A stretch of DNA of 14,489 nucleotides from Pseudomonadota bacterium (GCA_023387235.1 JAEWIJ010000110.1:1-14489); one strand, 5' to 3'. Shown: positions 5,808-12,747, counted from the stretch's first letter. Notes: generated from the letters alone by a model not told the origin. A program made the numbers and translations.

Positions 5808-6689
5808 TCACGGGCCGCTTTCCCTCATTTGAATGAAGACATTGCGCTTCCAGTCGCCACGCCGGACTGTCGTCGCAGGCCGGGGAGGCTCACGGTCAGC
5901 GCGCCTCACGACGGCTGGTGGCGCGAGCTCCGCGATGCCGGTGCCCTGTGCGGGTGCCGATGGATCGCGCGGGTCTATGCCGGCGCGGAGGGGGGCGACA
6001 TGCGCGGCGCCGAGACCCATGCGGCTTTCAGCGAGCACGCGCCCGTCCCGCGGCAGGACGTCGACGTCGTCCTCACTATCGGCGGCGCGCTCGGCCGTTC
6101 GCATGTCCGCGCCAGCGTTTCCGATATGGCGACCTGTATGATCGCGCGCGGTGCCTGACGCCGTCCGGGAGCGTTCGGCGGATCGCTGTGCCTGGCTCTG
6201 CCCTGATGCGCGCCCGGTCTTCTGCAGGGGCGCGGCAGTGGGGACCATATGGGCGGCCGGCAGGCGGGCGGCGGCGGTCGCCCTGTCACGCGCCGTGCAG
6301 ACGTGGCTCGCCTGGCTGCGGGCAAGGGCGAGCATGATGTAATCGGGGGTCTCGACGGGCCGCAGAACGCGAACGCGCTCGCCGAGAATGTGCATGGCCT
6401 GCTGCGTCTCGAGCGTCCAGCGGCCATCCACGGCACCGGCGTAGCAGCCGAGCCGCAGCAGCTCCGTCTGAATTTGCTGAACGAGGCGGACGGTCGCGTC
6501 CTGCATCGGCACGTGCCCGGCAGCCACGGATGCCGTTACGACCTCGGGGGCGACCGCTGGCACCACCTCGGGTGAAATCTTGGCCTGAGCAGCCAAAGGC
6601 TTGCCGGCATCGGGAGGAAGCGGGTTCAGCAGGTAGGCCAGCGCACCAAAGGTGCCAAGCGCCGCCACGAAACTCGTGGTCTTACTCAT
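5808..6689 (-). CDS. Membrane-anchored peptidoglycan-binding-like protein
   Basis: The 293-residue protein begins with one hydrophobic segment (residues 5-23) that would act as a signal anchor, followed by an Ala/Pro/Val-rich linker. Residues about 67-131 form a peptidoglycan-binding domain 1-like unit: VQQIQTELLRLGCYAGAVDGRW, then ETQQAMHIL and a segment ending in VC. Cys82 and Cys131 flank the domain and could form a periplasmic disulfide. The remaining 160 residues are low-complexity, rich in Arg, Ala, Pro and Ser, and finish with a W-K-R-x-V-F tail (about 280-285). TTCCC at 6697-6701 (GGGAA on the minus strand) lies seven bases before the ATG. The likely role is binding of the cell wall or organising the envelope, inferred from the domain alone. 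No catalytic domain is visible. Confidence 0.68.
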   Translation of the reverse strand: MSKTTSFVAALGTFGALAYLLNPLPPDAGKPLAAQAKISPEVVPAVAPEVVTASVAAGHVPMQDATVRLVQQIQTELLRLGCYAGAVDGRWTLETQQAMHILGERVRVLRPVETPDYIMLALARSQASHVCTARDRATAAARLPAAHMVPTAAPLQKTGRASGQSQAQRSAERSRTASGTARDHTGRHIGNAGADMRTAERAADSEDDVDVLPRDGRVLAESRMGLGAAHVAPLRAGIDPRDPSAPAQGTGIAELAPPAVVRRADREPPRPATTVRRGDWKRNVFIQMRESGP

Positions 6690-7011
6690 CGGACAGTTCC
6701 CAACGCAAAACTACAAGACGGATCAGGGCCCGACGGTGGCTGGGGACATGCCCGGCACCACCTGCCGGTGGGCCATAGCACGTCGACCCACCAGTAAGAC
6801 GTAAACATAGGCGCTAAGGTTCAAACTACCCAGTGCCCGGAGCGATCACAATTTCCGGAATGGAGCCTTGGTTGATGTCTGTTGCCGATTGGCAGCAAGT
6901 TCAACGTTCGGGCAAATCACTATTACCGTGTCCTGAAGGGAAGTTTGCGGAGGAATCTGCTAGGCCAGTTAATTGTCGGGCGAGAGCTCGGCAGGAAAAT
7001 GGAAATGCCTC
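6690..7011. other. Intergenic region between divergent genes
   Basis: This 322-base stretch separates the minus-strand peptidoglycan-binding gene from the plus-strand Gly-rich gene and must carry both promoters. I cannot place either with confidence. A short hairpin is present (CCGGCA 6752-6757 with TGCCGG 6763-6768). A GGAGGAAT near 6948 resembles a ribosome binding site but no start codon follows at a useful distance. The stretch is more AT-rich than its surroundings. Confidence 0.5.
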
Positions 7012-7299
7012 ATGGATCTCAACCTCATTATCCAGCTCATCAGTGGTTTGGTTGGTGGCAACGCCGCCGGCGCAGGCCTCAAGGAGAAGTCCCTCGGGCC
7101 GCTCGGCAACTCACTCGCCGGGCTTGTCGGCGGCGGGCTCGGCGGGCAGATCCTTTCGGCCCTGCTCGGGCTCGGCACCACGAGTGCGGCCAGCGGACTG
7201 GATATCGGCTCGCTCATTGGTCAGATCGCCAGCGGGGGCGGTAGCGGCGCCATCCTGACGATCGTCGTTGCGCTCCTGAAGCAAGCTCTCGCGAAATAG
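7012..7299 (+). CDS. Small Gly-rich hydrophobic protein, function unknown
   Basis: This 95-residue protein has three hydrophobic, glycine-dense stretches: LIIQLISGLVGGNAAGAG, SLAGLVGGGLGGQILSALLGLG and a C-terminal AILTIVVALLKQAL, with few charges. The glycine spacing (GG every few residues) suggests close-packed helices in or on a membrane. It resembles short uncharacterised alphaproteobacterial proteins of the MDLN..I..L..G..GGNAAG type that I recall only as hypothetical. The ATG at 7012 is preferred because the conserved-looking part begins there and GGAA (7001-7004) precedes it; an upstream start at 6973 would add 13 residues. It lies 142 bases before guaA on the same strand, with a hairpin between. 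It could be a small membrane protein or a surface-associated aggregating peptide; I cannot decide. Confidence 0.6.
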   Translation: MDLNLIIQLISGLVGGNAAGAGLKEKSLGPLGNSLAGLVGGGLGGQILSALLGLGTTSAASGLDIGSLIGQIASGGGSGAILTIVVALLKQALAK

Positions 7300-7318
7300 C
7301 CAAAATCTGGCGTTTCGG

Positions 7319-7351
7319 GTAGGGCGCATTCCACCCGCTGTGGGATGCGCC
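7319..7351 (+). repeat. REP-like element: GTAG plus imperfect palindrome
   Basis: GTAG (7319-7322) is followed directly by a 12-bp stem, GGCGCATTCCAC (7323-7334) with GTGGGATGCGCC (7340-7351), one G-T wobble and a 5-base loop. A conserved tetranucleotide GTAG at the foot of an imperfect palindrome is the hallmark of REP sequences mobilised by RAYT (TnpA-REP) transposases. No T-run follows, which argues against a plain terminator. It sits between the Gly-rich gene and guaA. Confidence 0.45.
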
Positions 7352-7441
7352 ATGCCGTCGCTTGACCCGTGACCGGGCGGGTGCTGTATCGGCGCGACGG
7401 ACATCCAACCGATTCCCGCTCGCCAGCGCCGAGATTGCTCA

Positions 7442-9031
7442 ATGCCCTCATCCGATGCGACGCCCGCGGTGCCCAAACAGCCGATTGGCGACGCGGTTCT
7501 GATCATCGATTTCGGCTCCCAGGTGACGCAGCTCATTGCCCGGCGCGTGCGCGAAGCCGGCGTCTATTCCGAGATCGTCCCGTTCAACAAGGCAGGGGAC
7601 GCGCTCGCGCGCCTCCAGCCGAAGGCCATCATCCTTTCCGGGGGGCCGGCGTCGGTGACGGGCGCCGGCTCGCCCCGCGCGCCCGCGGGTGTGTTCGAGG
7701 CCGGCGTGCCGATCCTCTCCATCTGCTATGGCCAGCAGACGACGGCCGTGCAGCTCGGCGGCGAGGTCGAGGGCGGGCACGCGGCGGAGTTCGGCCGCGC
7801 CGACATCGAGATCCGCGAAAAGAGCGCGCTCTTCGAGGGCATCTGGGAGATTGGCCAGCGCTATCCCGTCTGGATGAGCCACGGCGATCGCGTGACGCGG
7901 CTCCCCGAGGGCTTCACGGTCAAGGCCGTGAGCGAGAACGCCCCCTTCGCCATCGCGACCGACGAAGCGCGCCGCATCTACACGACCATGTTCCATCCGG
8001 AGGTCGTGCACACGCCCGACGGCGCGCGCCTCCTCACGAATTTCGTGCGCAACATCGCCGGCATCCCCGGCGACTGGACCATGCGCCACTTCCGCACGGC
8101 CGAGATCGAGAAAATTCGCGCGCAGGTTGGCAAGGGCCGCGTCATCTGCGGCCTCTCCGGCGGCGTCGATTCAGCCGTTGCGGCCGTGCTGATCCACGAG
8201 GCCATCGGCGATCAGCTCACGTGCATCTTCGTCGATCACGGCCTCATGCGCCTCAACGAGGCCGACGAGGTCGTGCGCCTTTTCCGCGGCCACTACAATA
8301 TTCCGCTCGTGCACGTGGATGCCTCGGATCGCTTTCTCGGCGCGCTCGCGGGCGTCAGCGATCCCGAGACCAAGCGCAAGATCATCGGTCAGCACTTCAT
8401 CGAGGTTTTCGAGGCCGAGGCGAAGAAAATCGGCGGCGCCCAATTCCTGGCGCAGGGCACGCTCTACCCGGATGTCATCGAGAGCGTGTCGTTCACGGGT
8501 GGCCCGTCGGTCACCATCAAGTCGCACCACAATGTGGGCGGTCTCCCGGAGCGCATGAACCTGAAGCTCGTCGAGCCGCTGCGCGAGCTCTTCAAGGACG
8601 AGGTGCGCGCGCTCGGCCGTGAGCTCGGGCTGCCGGAAGCCTTCGTCGGGCGCCATCCCTTTCCGGGGCCGGGCCTCGCGATCCGTATTCCCGGCGAGAT
8701 CACGCGTGAGAAGCTCGACATCCTCCGCCACGCAGATGCCGTCTATCTCGACGAGATCCGCAAGGCGGGCCTCTACGACAAGATCTGGCAGGCCTTTGCG
8801 GTGCTGCTCCCGGTGCGCACGGTCGGCGTGATGGGCGACGGGCGCACGTACGACAGCGTCTGCGCGCTGCGCGCCGTGACCTCCGTCGACGGCATGACGG
8901 CCGACTTCTTCCCCTATGACATGGCGTTCCTCGGCCGCGCCGCGACGCGCATCATCAACGAGGTGCGCGGCATCAACCGCGTCGTCTACGACATCACGAG
9001 CAAGCCGCCGGGCACGATCGAGTGGGAGTGA
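7442..9031 (+). CDS. guaA: GMP synthase (glutamine-hydrolysing)
   Basis: The 529-residue enzyme converts XMP, ATP and glutamine to GMP, the last step of guanine nucleotide synthesis. The N-terminal class I glutamine amidotransferase domain (about 19-205) has the nucleophile Cys95 in SICYGQQ and the His185-x-Glu187 pair in FHPEV. The ATP pyrophosphatase domain starts near 210 with the P-loop SGGVDS at 239-244, and the dimerisation domain ends in the invariant KPPGTIEWE. Length and order are standard. The ribosome binding site is weak, and the first 15 residues are a non-conserved extension. The final 34 bases recur at 9524-9557, so the 3' end appears to have been used as an integration site, with the coding end restored exactly. 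Confidence 0.99.
   Translation: MPSSDATPAVPKQPIGDAVLIIDFGSQVTQLIARRVREAGVYSEIVPFNKAGDALARLQPKAIILSGGPASVTGAGSPRAPAGVFEAGVPILSICYGQQTTAVQLGGEVEGGHAAEFGRADIEIREKSALFEGIWEIGQRYPVWMSHGDRVTRLPEGFTVKAVSENAPFAIATDEARRIYTTMFHPEVVHTPDGARLLTNFVRNIAGIPGDWTMRHFRTAEIEKIRAQVGKGRVICGLSGGVDSAVAAVLIHEAIGDQLTCIFVDHGLMRLNEADEVVRLFRGHYNIPLVHVDASDRFLGALAGVSDPETKRKIIGQHFIEVFEAEAKKIGGAQFLAQGTLYPDVIESVSFTGGPSVTIKSHHNVGGLPERMNLKLVEPLRELFKDEVRALGRELGLPEAFVGRHPFPGPGLAIRIPGEITREKLDILRHADAVYLDEIRKAGLYDKIWQAFAVLLPVRTVGVMGDGRTYDSVCALRAVTSVDGMTADFFPYDMAFLGRAATRIINEVRGINRVVYDITSKPPGTIEWE
8998..9031 (+). repeat. Direct repeat copy 1 (att-like), 3' end of guaA
   Basis: These last 34 bases of guaA including the stop are repeated at 9524-9557 with two differences (positions 10 and 13 of the repeat). 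Bases 9011-9031 are identical in both copies. Both changes are at third codon positions of Pro codons, so both copies encode the same SKPPGTIEWE end. Confidence 0.9.
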
Positions 9032-9040
9032 CAGCGCTCA

Positions 9041-9517
9041 ATGAGCGATGATGACGCGCCGCGAACCCACTACCACTTTAGGATCTCGTTGCGCGTGAGG
9101 CATCCTTCGATAGCACCGCAGGAGATCACCGAGGCTCTTGGCGTCGTGCCCAAGCACTCCTTCAAAGTGGGGGAGCCGCGTCAAACTTCGAACGGCACCC
9201 CGCTAGCTGGCCTTAATCGGGAATCTTTCTGGGTAGCCACAATCGCAGCGGACCGTTGGCCTGTGGACCTCAATGATGCGATCCACGACGTTCTCAGAGG
9301 CCTCGTTGGTTGCCGAGCGTTCTTGCATCGAATCCGCGCGGATGGTGGAAACGTGGAGCTGTTCATTGGCTGGTTCTTCGAGAACCAAAGCGGCAGCGTG
9401 CTGACCCATCAATGTCTCGCATTGGCGGGCGATTTACAGATCGATCTCTCTTTCGATGTATACCCGCCCGAGCAACCTCAGCGCGAATATGAGATTGAAA
9501 ACCCATTGATCCGATAG
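9041..9517 (+). CDS. DUF4279-family protein, likely horizontally acquired
   Basis: The 158-residue soluble protein matches the DUF4279 pattern as I remember it: an N-terminal strand (YHFRISLRV, 11-19), then EITEALGVVP (28-37) with a GEP turn, FWV at 63-65, a helix DLNDAIHDVLRGLVG (76-90), a strand NVELFIGWFF (104-113) and the family ending LQIDLSFDVY (132-141). The biochemical role of the family is not established. The gene starts nine bases after guaA and has no clear ribosome binding site of its own beyond GGGAG inside the guaA end, so it is probably translated from the guaA transcript. It uses AGA, AGG, ATA, TTA, CTA and GTA codons that are rare or absent in guaA as read by eye, a sign of transfer. 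It is bracketed by the duplicated guaA ends. Confidence 0.85.
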   Translation: MSDDDAPRTHYHFRISLRVRHPSIAPQEITEALGVVPKHSFKVGEPRQTSNGTPLAGLNRESFWVATIAADRWPVDLNDAIHDVLRGLVGCRAFLHRIRADGGNVELFIGWFFENQSGSVLTHQCLALAGDLQIDLSFDVYPPEQPQREYEIENPLIR

Positions 9518-9523
9518 CTCTCC

Positions 9524-9557
9524 GAGCAAGCCACCCGGCACGATCGAGTGGGAGTGA
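9524..9557 (+). repeat. Direct repeat copy 2 (att-like), displaced guaA tail
   Basis: This is a second copy of the guaA 3' end, 32 of 34 bases identical to 8998-9031 and still spelling the last ten GuaA codons and stop. It is not joined to any coding sequence. A small GC hairpin (AGGCG 9557-9561 with CGCCT 9566-9570) follows and may be what remains of the original guaA 3' flank. Confidence 0.88.
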
Positions 9558-9623
9558 GGCGAACCCGCCTGTTCATGGCGAGTTTAGGCAGTAGATTCAG
9601 CCGAAACCGCTGAAGAGGCTGCC

Positions 9624-10190
9624 ATGGCACGACGTCCCAAGAAGGCCGACTTCCCTCTCAACAAGGTGCGGCGCTATCTCGAGCCGGGGCCGATCGTGCT
9701 CGTCTCGTCCAAGTGGCGGGGTGCGAGCAACATCATGACGCTCGGCTGGCATACGGTGCTCGAGTTCTCGCCCTCGTTGATCGGGCTGATGATCTCCGGC
9801 GGCAACCACAGCCACCGCATGATCCGTGAGAGCGGGGAGTGCGTCGTCAACCTGCCGACGACCGCGCTGACCGACACGGTGGTCGGCATCGGCAATACGA
9901 CCGGCGCGGAGATCGACAAGTTCGCGGAATTCAATCTGACCGCTCAAGTCGCCGACAAGGTCGGCGCGCCGCTCATCGGTGAGTGCCACGCGAGCTTCGA
10001 GTGCCGCGTTCACGATGACGCGCTCGTCAAGCGCTACAACTTCTTCATCTTCGAGGTGGTGAAGGCGCACGTGGCAGTCTCGCCCAAATACCCCGGAACC
10101 CTGCATTACACGGGCGACGGTGTGTTCATGGTGGCCGGCAAGACCATCAGCCGGCGATCGCAGTTCCGGCCCGAAATTCTGGCGGATTGA
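9624..10190 (+). CDS. Flavin reductase-like FMN-binding split-barrel protein
   Basis: The 188-residue protein belongs to the flavin reductase-like split-barrel family (DIM6/NTAB type), whose members bind FMN and either reduce free flavin for a partner monooxygenase or act as oxidoreductases. Visible family marks are PGPIVLVSS (21-29), NIMTLGWHT (36-44), a phosphate-binding region around SPSLIGLMISGGNHSHRMIRESGECVVNLP (49-78), and the strand YNFFIFEVVKAHV (138-150). AGAGG at 9614-9618, five bases upstream, supports the start. It follows the guaA insertion by 66 bases and has no visible terminator in between, so it may be read through from guaA. The partner enzyme and substrate are unknown; no monooxygenase gene is next to it. 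Confidence 0.85.
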   Translation: MARRPKKADFPLNKVRRYLEPGPIVLVSSKWRGASNIMTLGWHTVLEFSPSLIGLMISGGNHSHRMIRESGECVVNLPTTALTDTVVGIGNTTGAEIDKFAEFNLTAQVADKVGAPLIGECHASFECRVHDDALVKRYNFFIFEVVKAHVAVSPKYPGTLHYTGDGVFMVAGKTISRRSQFRPEILAD

Positions 10191-10483
10191 GTGAGCGGGC
10201 CGACGCACCGACCACGCGCGTCACCACGTTCACGCCTTCCTCCGACGCCCTATTCGAGCCTGTCAGGGCCGGAGGCGGCGGCGGGTTCGGTGGCGGCGGG
10301 TTCTCCGGTGGCCACTACTGGGATTATTGGGCGTGCCCCGTCTGAGCTGACGGCACGGCTCGTCCAATAGCTTTCGGCCGGTCGCGTGAGCGGCCGGCCG
10401 GCTGGCTTGGCCGTGTTCCCCCTGGGAAAATCATGCCGCAATCGCCATATTGGGGAGGTCAGAGCAACAGGCGGAGGTTCTAA
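10191..10483. other. Intergenic region before msrB with Gly-rich frame and hairpin
   Basis: The 293-base gap holds no gene that I can support. It contains an open frame without a clear start that ends at 10345 and encodes a short Gly-rich run followed by GGHYWDYWACPV. It also holds a stable hairpin (10375-10400). The msrB promoter must lie in its second half, but no convincing pair of boxes was found; TTGGCC near 10406 with ATCATG 17 bases on is a poor candidate. Confidence 0.45.
10375..10400. repeat. GC-rich hairpin between the flavin reductase gene and msrB
   Basis: CGGCCGGTCGC (10375-10385) pairs with GCGGCCGGCCG (10390-10400) over 11 bp with one G-T wobble and a GTGA loop. It could end the upstream transcript, but no T-run follows (GCTGGCTTGG), so a plain Rho-independent terminator is unlikely. 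Confidence 0.4.
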
Positions 10484-10933
10484 ATGGCCTACAAGAAGAC
10501 AAAAGAGGCAATCGCCAAGCTGACCCCCGAGCAGTATCGCGTCACCCAGCAGAACGGCACCGAGCGGCCCTTCACCGGCGAGTACAACGCCAACAAGGCA
10601 GTGGGCATTTACGTCGACATCGTCTCGGGCGAGCCGCTGTTCGCCTCATCGGACAAGTTCGAGTCCGGCTGCGGATGGCCGAGCTTCACGAAGCCGATCG
10701 TGGCGGCGAACGTCGCCGAGCTGCGTGATACGACGCACGGCATGATCCGCACCGAAGTTCGCTCGAAGCATGGCGACAGCCATCTCGGCCATGTGTTCGA
10801 CGACGGCCCGAGGGATCGCGGCGGACTGCGTTATTGCATCAACTCGGCATCCCTGCGCTTCATTCCGCGCGACAGGATGGAGGCCGAAGGCTATGGCGAG
10901 TACCTGAACCAGGTAGAGGAGGTTCGCACATGA
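10484..10933 (+). CDS. msrB: Peptide-methionine (R)-S-oxide reductase MsrB
   Basis: The 149-residue protein repairs methionine-R-sulfoxide. The catalytic Cys118 lies in RYCINSASLRF (116-126), the likely resolving Cys63 in SGCGWPSF (61-68), and the active-site His100 and His103 in HLGHVF. The two CxxC zinc sites of the E. coli type enzyme are missing: the first position reads YVDIVSG (43-49) and the second reads RSKHGDSH (93-100), so this is the zinc-free form. GGAGG at 10473-10477 is six bases before the ATG. The last bases overlap the msrA start as ATGA, so the two genes are translationally coupled and together repair both sulfoxide diastereomers. No signal peptide; cytoplasmic. Confidence 0.97.
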   Translation: MAYKKTKEAIAKLTPEQYRVTQQNGTERPFTGEYNANKAVGIYVDIVSGEPLFASSDKFESGCGWPSFTKPIVAANVAELRDTTHGMIRTEVRSKHGDSHLGHVFDDGPRDRGGLRYCINSASLRFIPRDRMEAEGYGEYLNQVEEVRT

Positions 10934-11436
10934 CCGAGCGCGCTGTACTGGCCGGAGGCTGCTTCTGGGGCATGCAGGATCTCATCCGCAGGCTCCCCGG
11001 CGTTGTTTCGACCCGCGTCGGCTACACGGGCGGCGATGTGCGCAACGCGACCTATCGCAATCACGGCACGCACGCCGAGGGCATCGAGATCGTCTTCGAT
11101 CCCGAGAAGATCAGCTACCGGCGCATCCTGGAGTTCTTCTTCCAGATCCACGACCCGACGACGAAGAACCGCCAGGGCAACGATATGGGCATGTCGTACC
11201 GCTCCGCGATCTACTACGAGAACGACGAGCAAAAGCGCGTCGCGCTCGACACCATCGCCGACGTCGAGGCGTCGGGTCTGTGGCCGGGCAAGGTCGTGAC
11301 CGAGGTCGAGGCCGTCGGTGATTTCTGGGAGGCGGAGCCCGAGCACCAGGACTACCTGGAGCGCTATCCGAACGGCTACACGTGCCACTTCCCGCGCCCG
11401 AATTGGGTGCTGCCGAAGCGTCAGGCCGCCGAATAA
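10930..11436 (+). CDS. msrA: Peptide-methionine (S)-S-oxide reductase MsrA
   Basis: The 168-residue protein reduces methionine-S-sulfoxide in free and protein-bound methionine. The nucleophile Cys11 is in GGCFWG (9-14), close to the N-terminus as in the short cytoplasmic form. Other family marks are GYTGG (31-35), GTHAEGIEIVFDP (46-58), the FFFQIHDPTTKNRQGND region (69-85) and the end YPNGYTCHFPRPNW (146-159) with Cys152 as a candidate resolving cysteine. GAGGAGG at 10916-10922 lies seven bases before the ATG. The start overlaps the msrB stop by four bases (ATGA). A strong terminator follows at 11461, closing the msrBA operon. In many bacteria the pair is induced by oxidative stress, but I see no recognisable operator here. 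Confidence 0.97.
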   Translation: MTERAVLAGGCFWGMQDLIRRLPGVVSTRVGYTGGDVRNATYRNHGTHAEGIEIVFDPEKISYRRILEFFFQIHDPTTKNRQGNDMGMSYRSAIYYENDEQKRVALDTIADVEASGLWPGKVVTEVEAVGDFWEAEPEHQDYLERYPNGYTCHFPRPNWVLPKRQAAE

Positions 11437-11460
11437 CCGAGGCCAGGACTTAAGGAACGC

Positions 11461-11493
11461 GCGCCGCATCTCATCCGAGGTGCGGCGCTTTTT
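11461..11493 (+). terminator. Rho-independent terminator after msrA
   Basis: GCGCCGCATCTC (11461-11472) pairs with GAGGTGCGGCGC (11477-11488) over 12 bp with one wobble and a 4-base loop, followed by five T. It lies 25 bases after the msrA stop. Confidence 0.9.
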
Positions 11494-11514
11494 ACGGGCG
11501 GCGCGGCCGCTCTC

Positions 11515-11637
11515 TCACTCTTCCTTGAAGCCGTAGGCCGGGATGCCCTGCTCGTTCTCGTAGTATTTGAAGGGCAGGAACTTCCCCGACATCGCGATCT
11601 TCACGCGGTCGCCCTTTTCGTTGCCTGCCGCGCGCAA
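11515..11637 (-). pseudogene. Possible 3' gene remnant downstream of the VOC gene
   Basis: On the minus strand a frame ending in TGA at 11515-11517 encodes a protein-like stretch, GDRVKIAMSGKFLPFKYYEN followed by EQGIPAYGFKEE. The frame stays open upstream into the end of the VOC gene in another frame, but has no good start: the choices are a TTG at 11637 or an internal ATG giving 25 residues, neither with a clear ribosome binding site. It looks like the C-terminus of a truncated gene. I do not recognise the family. A very small real gene is possible. Confidence 0.28.
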
Positions 11638-11681
11638 ATTCTGTGCGCGCGCGCCTTGCGGACAAGCTGCGACGTAGACGC

Positions 11682-12635
11682 TCAGTCGAGCGGCTTCAGA
11701 TTGGCCTCGATCTCGGCGCGCTTGCCTTCAAGGAAGGGCGGCAGTGAGAGGCGTTCGCCGAGCGCGCCGATCGGTTCGTCGACGGCGAAGCCGGGGCCGT
11801 CCGTCGCGATCTCGAAGAGGTTGCCGCCCGGCTCGCGGAAGTAGAGCGAGCGGAAGTAATAGCGCTCGACCTCGCCGCTCGATCGCACGCGGAACTCCGA
11901 AAGCCGCGCCGTCCATGCGTGCAGGCTCGCGACATCCGGCGTGCGGAAGGCAACATGATGCACGCCGCCGGCACCCTGTTGCGCGGGTGGCAGGTTCGAC
12001 TGCACGGCGACGTGCAACTCGGCGGACGGTCCACCGGCGCCCATCGCAAAGACATGCACCTTACCGACGCCGTCGGGTGAGGGATACGTGCGCTCCTCGC
12101 GCAGGTTCATGACGGCGCTCAGCAGCTCGCCCGTGCGCTCGAGCGTCGGCACGCTGATCGTGATCGGGCCGAGACCGCGGATCTGATGCTCGGCGGGAAC
12201 GGGGCTCCGCTCCCAGGGATGGCTCTCGCCCGCGCCGCCATCATCGAGGAGGCAGAAGCGCTGGCCTTCCGGATCCTCGAACAGGAGCGAAGCCCGTCCG
12301 TCGAGAGCGGCGATCGGCTCGTGCACGAGGCCTGCGTCCGCAATGCGTGCGGCCCACCACTCGAGGCTTCGCGTTCCGGCAACTCTGAGGCCCGTGCGCG
12401 TGATGGCGTGCGTGCCGCGTCGCTCGCCCGCAACCGGCCAGTCGAAGAAGGTGAGGTCAGTGCCCGGAGAGGCGAGCCCGTCCGCATAGAAGAGATGATA
12501 GGCGCTGGTGTCGTCCTGGTTCACCGTCTTCTTCACGAGGCGCAGGCCGAGCGTGTCCGTATAGAAGCGCTTGTTCGCCGCGGCCGTCGCGGTGATGGCG
12601 GTCAGATGATGGATGCCGGTCAGCTCGAGGCTCAT
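11682..12635 (-). CDS. VOC-family ring-cleaving dioxygenase-like protein
   Basis: The 317-residue protein has two vicinal-oxygen-chelate modules, each made of paired beta-alpha-beta-beta-beta units. The metal ligands can be read by analogy to the hydroquinone dioxygenases PcpA and MhqO: His9 or His10 in GIHHLT, His226 or His227 in GVHHVAF and Glu275 in LFEIATDGPGF. The spacing and length (about 315) match that extradiol subgroup rather than short glyoxalases. Members open hydroquinone-type rings with Fe(II), or confer resistance to quinones. GGAG on the minus strand (12643-12646) is seven bases before the ATG. It stands alone and is divergent from the 2H phosphoesterase gene. The exact aromatic substrate is unknown, and no pathway genes lie nearby. 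Confidence 0.88.
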   Translation of the reverse strand: MSLELTGIHHLTAITATAAANKRFYTDTLGLRLVKKTVNQDDTSAYHLFYADGLASPGTDLTFFDWPVAGERRGTHAITRTGLRVAGTRSLEWWAARIADAGLVHEPIAALDGRASLLFEDPEGQRFCLLDDGGAGESHPWERSPVPAEHQIRGLGPITISVPTLERTGELLSAVMNLREERTYPSPDGVGKVHVFAMGAGGPSAELHVAVQSNLPPAQQGAGGVHHVAFRTPDVASLHAWTARLSEFRVRSSGEVERYYFRSLYFREPGGNLFEIATDGPGFAVDEPIGALGERLSLPPFLEGKRAEIEANLKPLD

Positions 12636-12747
12636 GGCGGGTCTCCGGGTCCTGCAAGGTGCTTACATGATGGGCCGCAAACGGCCGATCAAGTCGCCGG
12701 TGCTGCGCACGTTTCCACAGCCTCGTCGCTAGGGCGCAGCCAAATGC

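Larger units (their letters stand above)
9032..9557 (+). mobile_element. 526-bp insertion at the guaA 3' end (gene plus att-like repeat)
   Basis: The segment from just after the guaA stop to the end of the second guaA tail holds one gene and one 34-bp repeat. The second tail is in no reading frame of a gene and keeps only synonymous differences from the first, so it was a coding guaA end at some time. The 3' end of guaA is a known integration site of genomic islands and integrative elements with tyrosine recombinases. No integrase is present, so this is either a decayed island reduced to one gene or a unit moved in trans. The codon use of the enclosed gene differs from that of guaA. Confidence 0.65.

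Noticed and set aside
6882..7011. A protein-like frame in the leader of the Gly-rich gene
   Set aside because: It has no good start, continues out of frame through the Gly-rich gene and matches no family I know.
7369..8622. A 417-codon plus-strand open frame overlapping guaA in another frame
   Set aside because: It is very rich in Arg, Gly and Ala, has no family marks and lies fully on top of the clear GuaA coding sequence; it is a GC-rich shadow.
9571..9585. A second LexA-like site (GTTC-N7-GTTT) upstream of the flavin reductase gene
   Set aside because: The second half-site has a mismatch in a core base, and no promoter boxes surround it.
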